The translations under genes were made by a program, and so were the position numbers. From the NCBI GenBank assembly GCA_023130215.1, contig JAGMAN010000032.1, positions 1-6,951 of the forward strand: a stretch of DNA of 6,951 bases, read 5' to 3'. This document shows positions 5,242 through 6,951 of this stretch, piece after piece. Source of the DNA: a bacterium (GTDB taxonomy: Bacteria; NPL-UPA2; JAGMAN01). Numbering within the stretch: position 1 is the first letter of the stretch; the number at the start of each line of letters is the position of its first letter. The notes beneath the pieces are model-generated. The model made no database searches. It saw nothing but the letters and a program-made list of their open reading frames with translations, and was not told the origin of the DNA.

Positions 5242-5751
5242 TTACAGTGCCTCCTTTACTAATTTCATCACTTCTTCTACCACCTGGTCAACGGTCAGAG
5301 GAGAGGTGTCAATGCTATAATCAGCCTGGGCGTAGTAGGGAGCCCTGAATTTTAAAAGCTCCTTAATTGTAGCTAAGGGATAATCCACTTCAAGCAGGGG
5401 ACGATGGTGCTCAGATTTTGTCCTTTCCAGGATTAATTCCGGCTGGGCCGTGAGGCAGATGAGTATACCCTTCTTTCTTAAATTGTCCATATTTTCTTTC
5501 CTGAGGACTATCCCCCCTCCTGTGGCCATAACCCTGTTCTCATATTGCAAGACTCTCTCCACCATCTTGCTCTCCAGGTCCCGAAAGTGTTCCTCCCCAA
5601 AACGGGAGAATATCTCGCTGATGGATATTCCCGCTTCTTCCCCAATGAGGTCATCCACATCTAAATATTCCATCTTAAGTTTTTCCGCTACCTTCTTACC
5701 AACGGCTGTCTTCCCCGTCCCCATGAAACCAAGCAAGACAATATTCTTCAT
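5242..5751 (-). CDS. aroK: Shikimate kinase
   Basis: This 169-residue P-loop kinase phosphorylates shikimate to shikimate-3-phosphate with ATP in the cytosol. It shows the Walker A motif GFMGTGKT (8-15), the shikimate and Mg-binding DVDD (31-34), Arg57 in EEHFRDLE, the substrate-binding triple glycine ATGGG (76-80), the lid arginine Arg117 in HHRPLL, and the C-terminal RAPYY with Arg136 and YSIDTS. All match the usual family pattern, and the length is typical. The ATG overlaps the aroC stop as ATGA (4 bases). No good Shine-Dalgarno is present, so translation is probably coupled to aroC. aroK versus aroL cannot be told apart by motif; aroK is used because of its operon with aroC. Confidence 0.95.
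   Translation of the reverse strand: MKNIVLLGFMGTGKTAVGKKVAEKLKMEYLDVDDLIGEEAGISISEIFSRFGEEHFRDLESKMVERVLQYENRVMATGGGIVLRKENMDNLRKKGILICLTAQPELILERTKSEHHRPLLEVDYPLATIKELLKFRAPYYAQADYSIDTSPLTVDQVVEEVMKLVKEAL
5250..5257 (-). promoter_or_regulatory. Strong Shine-Dalgarno of the nuclease-like gene
   Basis: On the minus strand AAAGGAGG lies inside the last codons of aroK, 8 bases before the ATG at 5241. This fixes the start of the 177-residue protein and indicates efficient independent initiation despite the zero-base gap to aroK. Confidence 0.8.
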
Positions 5752-6917
5752 AACTTGCTCACATACTCCATATAGGATGCATAATTTCGTTTCATCTCGG
5801 TCAGGCTATCTCCTCCAAACTTTTCCTTCATAGCCTTAGCCATCTCAAAGGCAACCGCTGCCTCTCCCACCACCGTTGCCGCAGGGACGGCACAGACATC
5901 AGACCTCTCAACGGCGGCCTTAACCACATCCTTACTCACTATATCCACTGACTGTAAGGGAATTTTAAGAGTGGGAATCGGCTTCATGGCTGCCCTGACG
6001 ACTACCAATTCCCCATTGGTAGTTCCTCCCTCTATCCCACCAGCCCGGTTGGTCTTTCTATAAAACTGGTGCTTTTTGCTTTCATAGTAGATTTCATCGT
6101 GCACATTTGATCCGGGACGCCGCGAACTCTCAAATCCTAATCCAATCTCCACTCCCTTTATGGCCTGAATGCTCATGAGAGCCTGAGCTAACCGACCATC
6201 AAGTTTTCTGTCCCAGTGAACGTGGCTGCCTAAGCCAATGGGAACATTGGCCACTACCACTTCAAAGATACCTCCCAGGCTATCGCCAGCTTTTGTAGCC
6301 TTCTCTATCTTCTCGATCATTAACTTCTCGGCCGCCTTATCGGCACAGCCAAGTTTGGATTTATCTCTTGCTTTCAAGATTTTCTCCATGGTCAAATCAG
6401 CCGTGTGAGCCTTAACGCCACCTATTTCCACTACCTGGCTTACTACCTCTATCTCAAATTCCTGAAGCAAGAGATTAGCTACTGCCCCCACCGCTACCCG
6501 GGCGGCTGTCTCCCGAGCACTTGAGCGCTCTAAGATATTTCGCAAATCCTTCTGGCTATACTTAATCGCCCCGGCTAAATCAGCATGGCCTGGCCTTGGC
6601 TTGGTGAGTTTATCTTCCTCTTTAAGGTCCTCGGGCTGAACTAAAGGGTCCATCAGTGACTGCCAGTTTTCCCAATCCCTGTTCCTGATTAAAAGGGTAA
6701 TGGGGCTGCCCAACGTTTCTCCTCCTCTAACTCCCGAGAGAATCTCTGCCTCATCCTCCTCTATCTCCATTCTTTTTCCTCGCCCGTAGCCACTCTGGCG
6801 ACGGCGAAGCTCACCATCTATAAATTCCTTGCTTAATTTCAGGCCTGCTGGAATTCCCTCCAGTATGGTGGCAAGGCATTTTCCATGCGATTCACCAGCG
6901 GTAAGATAGCGCAACAT
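5748..6917 (-). CDS. aroC: Chorismate synthase
   Basis: This 389-residue enzyme converts 5-enolpyruvylshikimate-3-phosphate to chorismate using reduced FMN. All three family signatures are visible: [18 protein letters not shown] with His11 (8-25); [13 protein letters not shown] with His111 and [22 protein letters not shown] with Arg135 (108-147); and [16 protein letters not shown] with Arg338 and Asp340 (338-353). [10 protein letters not shown] with Arg46 and [14 protein letters not shown] (290-303) are also intact. The enzyme looks complete and active, of the ordinary monofunctional length. The start is fixed by a perfect Shine-Dalgarno. It is the first gene of the visible minus-strand operon, but upstream genes off the right edge may belong to it. 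It overlaps aroK by 4 bases. Confidence 0.97.
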   Translation of the reverse strand: MLRYLTAGESHGKCLATILEGIPAGLKLSKEFIDGELRRRQSGYGRGKRMEIEEDEAEILSGVRGGETLGSPITLLIRNRDWENWQSLMDPLVQPEDLKEEDKLTKPRPGHADLAGAIKYSQKDLRNILERSSARETAARVAVGAVANLLLQEFEIEVVSQVVEIGGVKAHTADLTMEKILKARDKSKLGCADKAAEKLMIEKIEKATKAGDSLGGIFEVVVANVPIGLGSHVHWDRKLDGRLAQALMSIQAIKGVEIGLGFESSRRPGSNVHDEIYYESKKHQFYRKTNRAGGIEGGTTNGELVVVRAAMKPIPTLKIPLQSVDIVSKDVVKAAVERSDVCAVPAATVVGEAAVAFEMAKAMKEKFGGDSLTEMKRNYASYMEYVSKL

Positions 6918-6924
6918 TGATTAT

Positions 6925-6931
6925 CCTCCTT
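6925..6931 (-). promoter_or_regulatory. Shine-Dalgarno of aroC
   Basis: On the minus strand AAGGAGG lies 7 bases before the ATG at 6917, an optimal site that decides the start. The 20 bases beyond it end in the short inverted repeat CACT-A-AGTG (plus-strand 6943-6951) at the window edge. No promoter can be judged from so little sequence. Confidence 0.85.
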
Positions 6932-6951
6932 AATGAGCACATCACTTAGTG

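Noticed and set aside
6001-6023. Perfect 9-bp hairpin with a 5-base loop inside aroC
   Set aside because: It encodes the conserved TTNGELVVV stretch of chorismate synthase, so protein constraint plus codon choice explains it; no direct repeats flank it.
1-6951. tRNA, rRNA, CRISPR arrays, transposase genes
   Set aside because: No clover-leaf, spaced direct-repeat array, ribosomal RNA stretch or transposase motif was found by eye on either strand.

Overview
This is a bacterial window, probably from an uncultivated lineage. It encodes YajC of the bacterial Sec system, bacterial shikimate-pathway enzymes and a large multi-domain beta-propeller protein, and strong AAGGAGG-type ribosome binding sites precede two of the genes. 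Nothing in it fixes the phylum.

The left half is on the + strand. It begins inside a long propeller plus immunoglobulin-like-domain protein (open at the left edge, ending at 1994). Two bases later comes a hexose-phosphate mutase of the phosphoglucosamine/phosphomannomutase group (1997-3385). A 105-base spacer with a nested palindrome and a sigma70-like promoter leads to an AT-rich pair: a prephenate dehydratase catalytic domain (3491-4069) and, overlapping it by 26 bases in another frame, its ACT regulatory domain (4044-4322). yajC follows (4328-4648). The right half is a compact minus-strand operon read from the right edge: aroC (chorismate synthase), aroK (shikimate kinase, ATGA overlap) and a 177-residue protein that I read as a PD-(D/E)XK-type nuclease-fold protein (TAA-ATG junction). 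The two halves converge at about 4650-4707.

Metabolically, AroK and AroC act on the way to chorismate, and the prephenate dehydratase acts on the phenylalanine branch after it. The mutase feeds cell-envelope sugar synthesis, and YajC is an accessory of the Sec translocon.

The main surprises are these. (1) A 33-base segment in the mutase gene holds a long hairpin flanked by the 7-base direct repeat CTTGACC. It adds exactly 11 codons in frame, so it looks like a tiny palindromic element inserted into a protein. (2) Downstream of the nuclease-like gene, a good ribosome binding site leads into a 19-codon ORF whose start reads like the N-terminus of ribosomal protein bL28 and then breaks off at a hairpin on the yajC stop codon, suggesting a rearrangement or assembly junction. 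(3) The normally single-chain prephenate dehydratase is split by a frameshift at A-rich runs, inside a segment of much lower GC content. (4) The best promoter for that pair would give an almost leaderless message.
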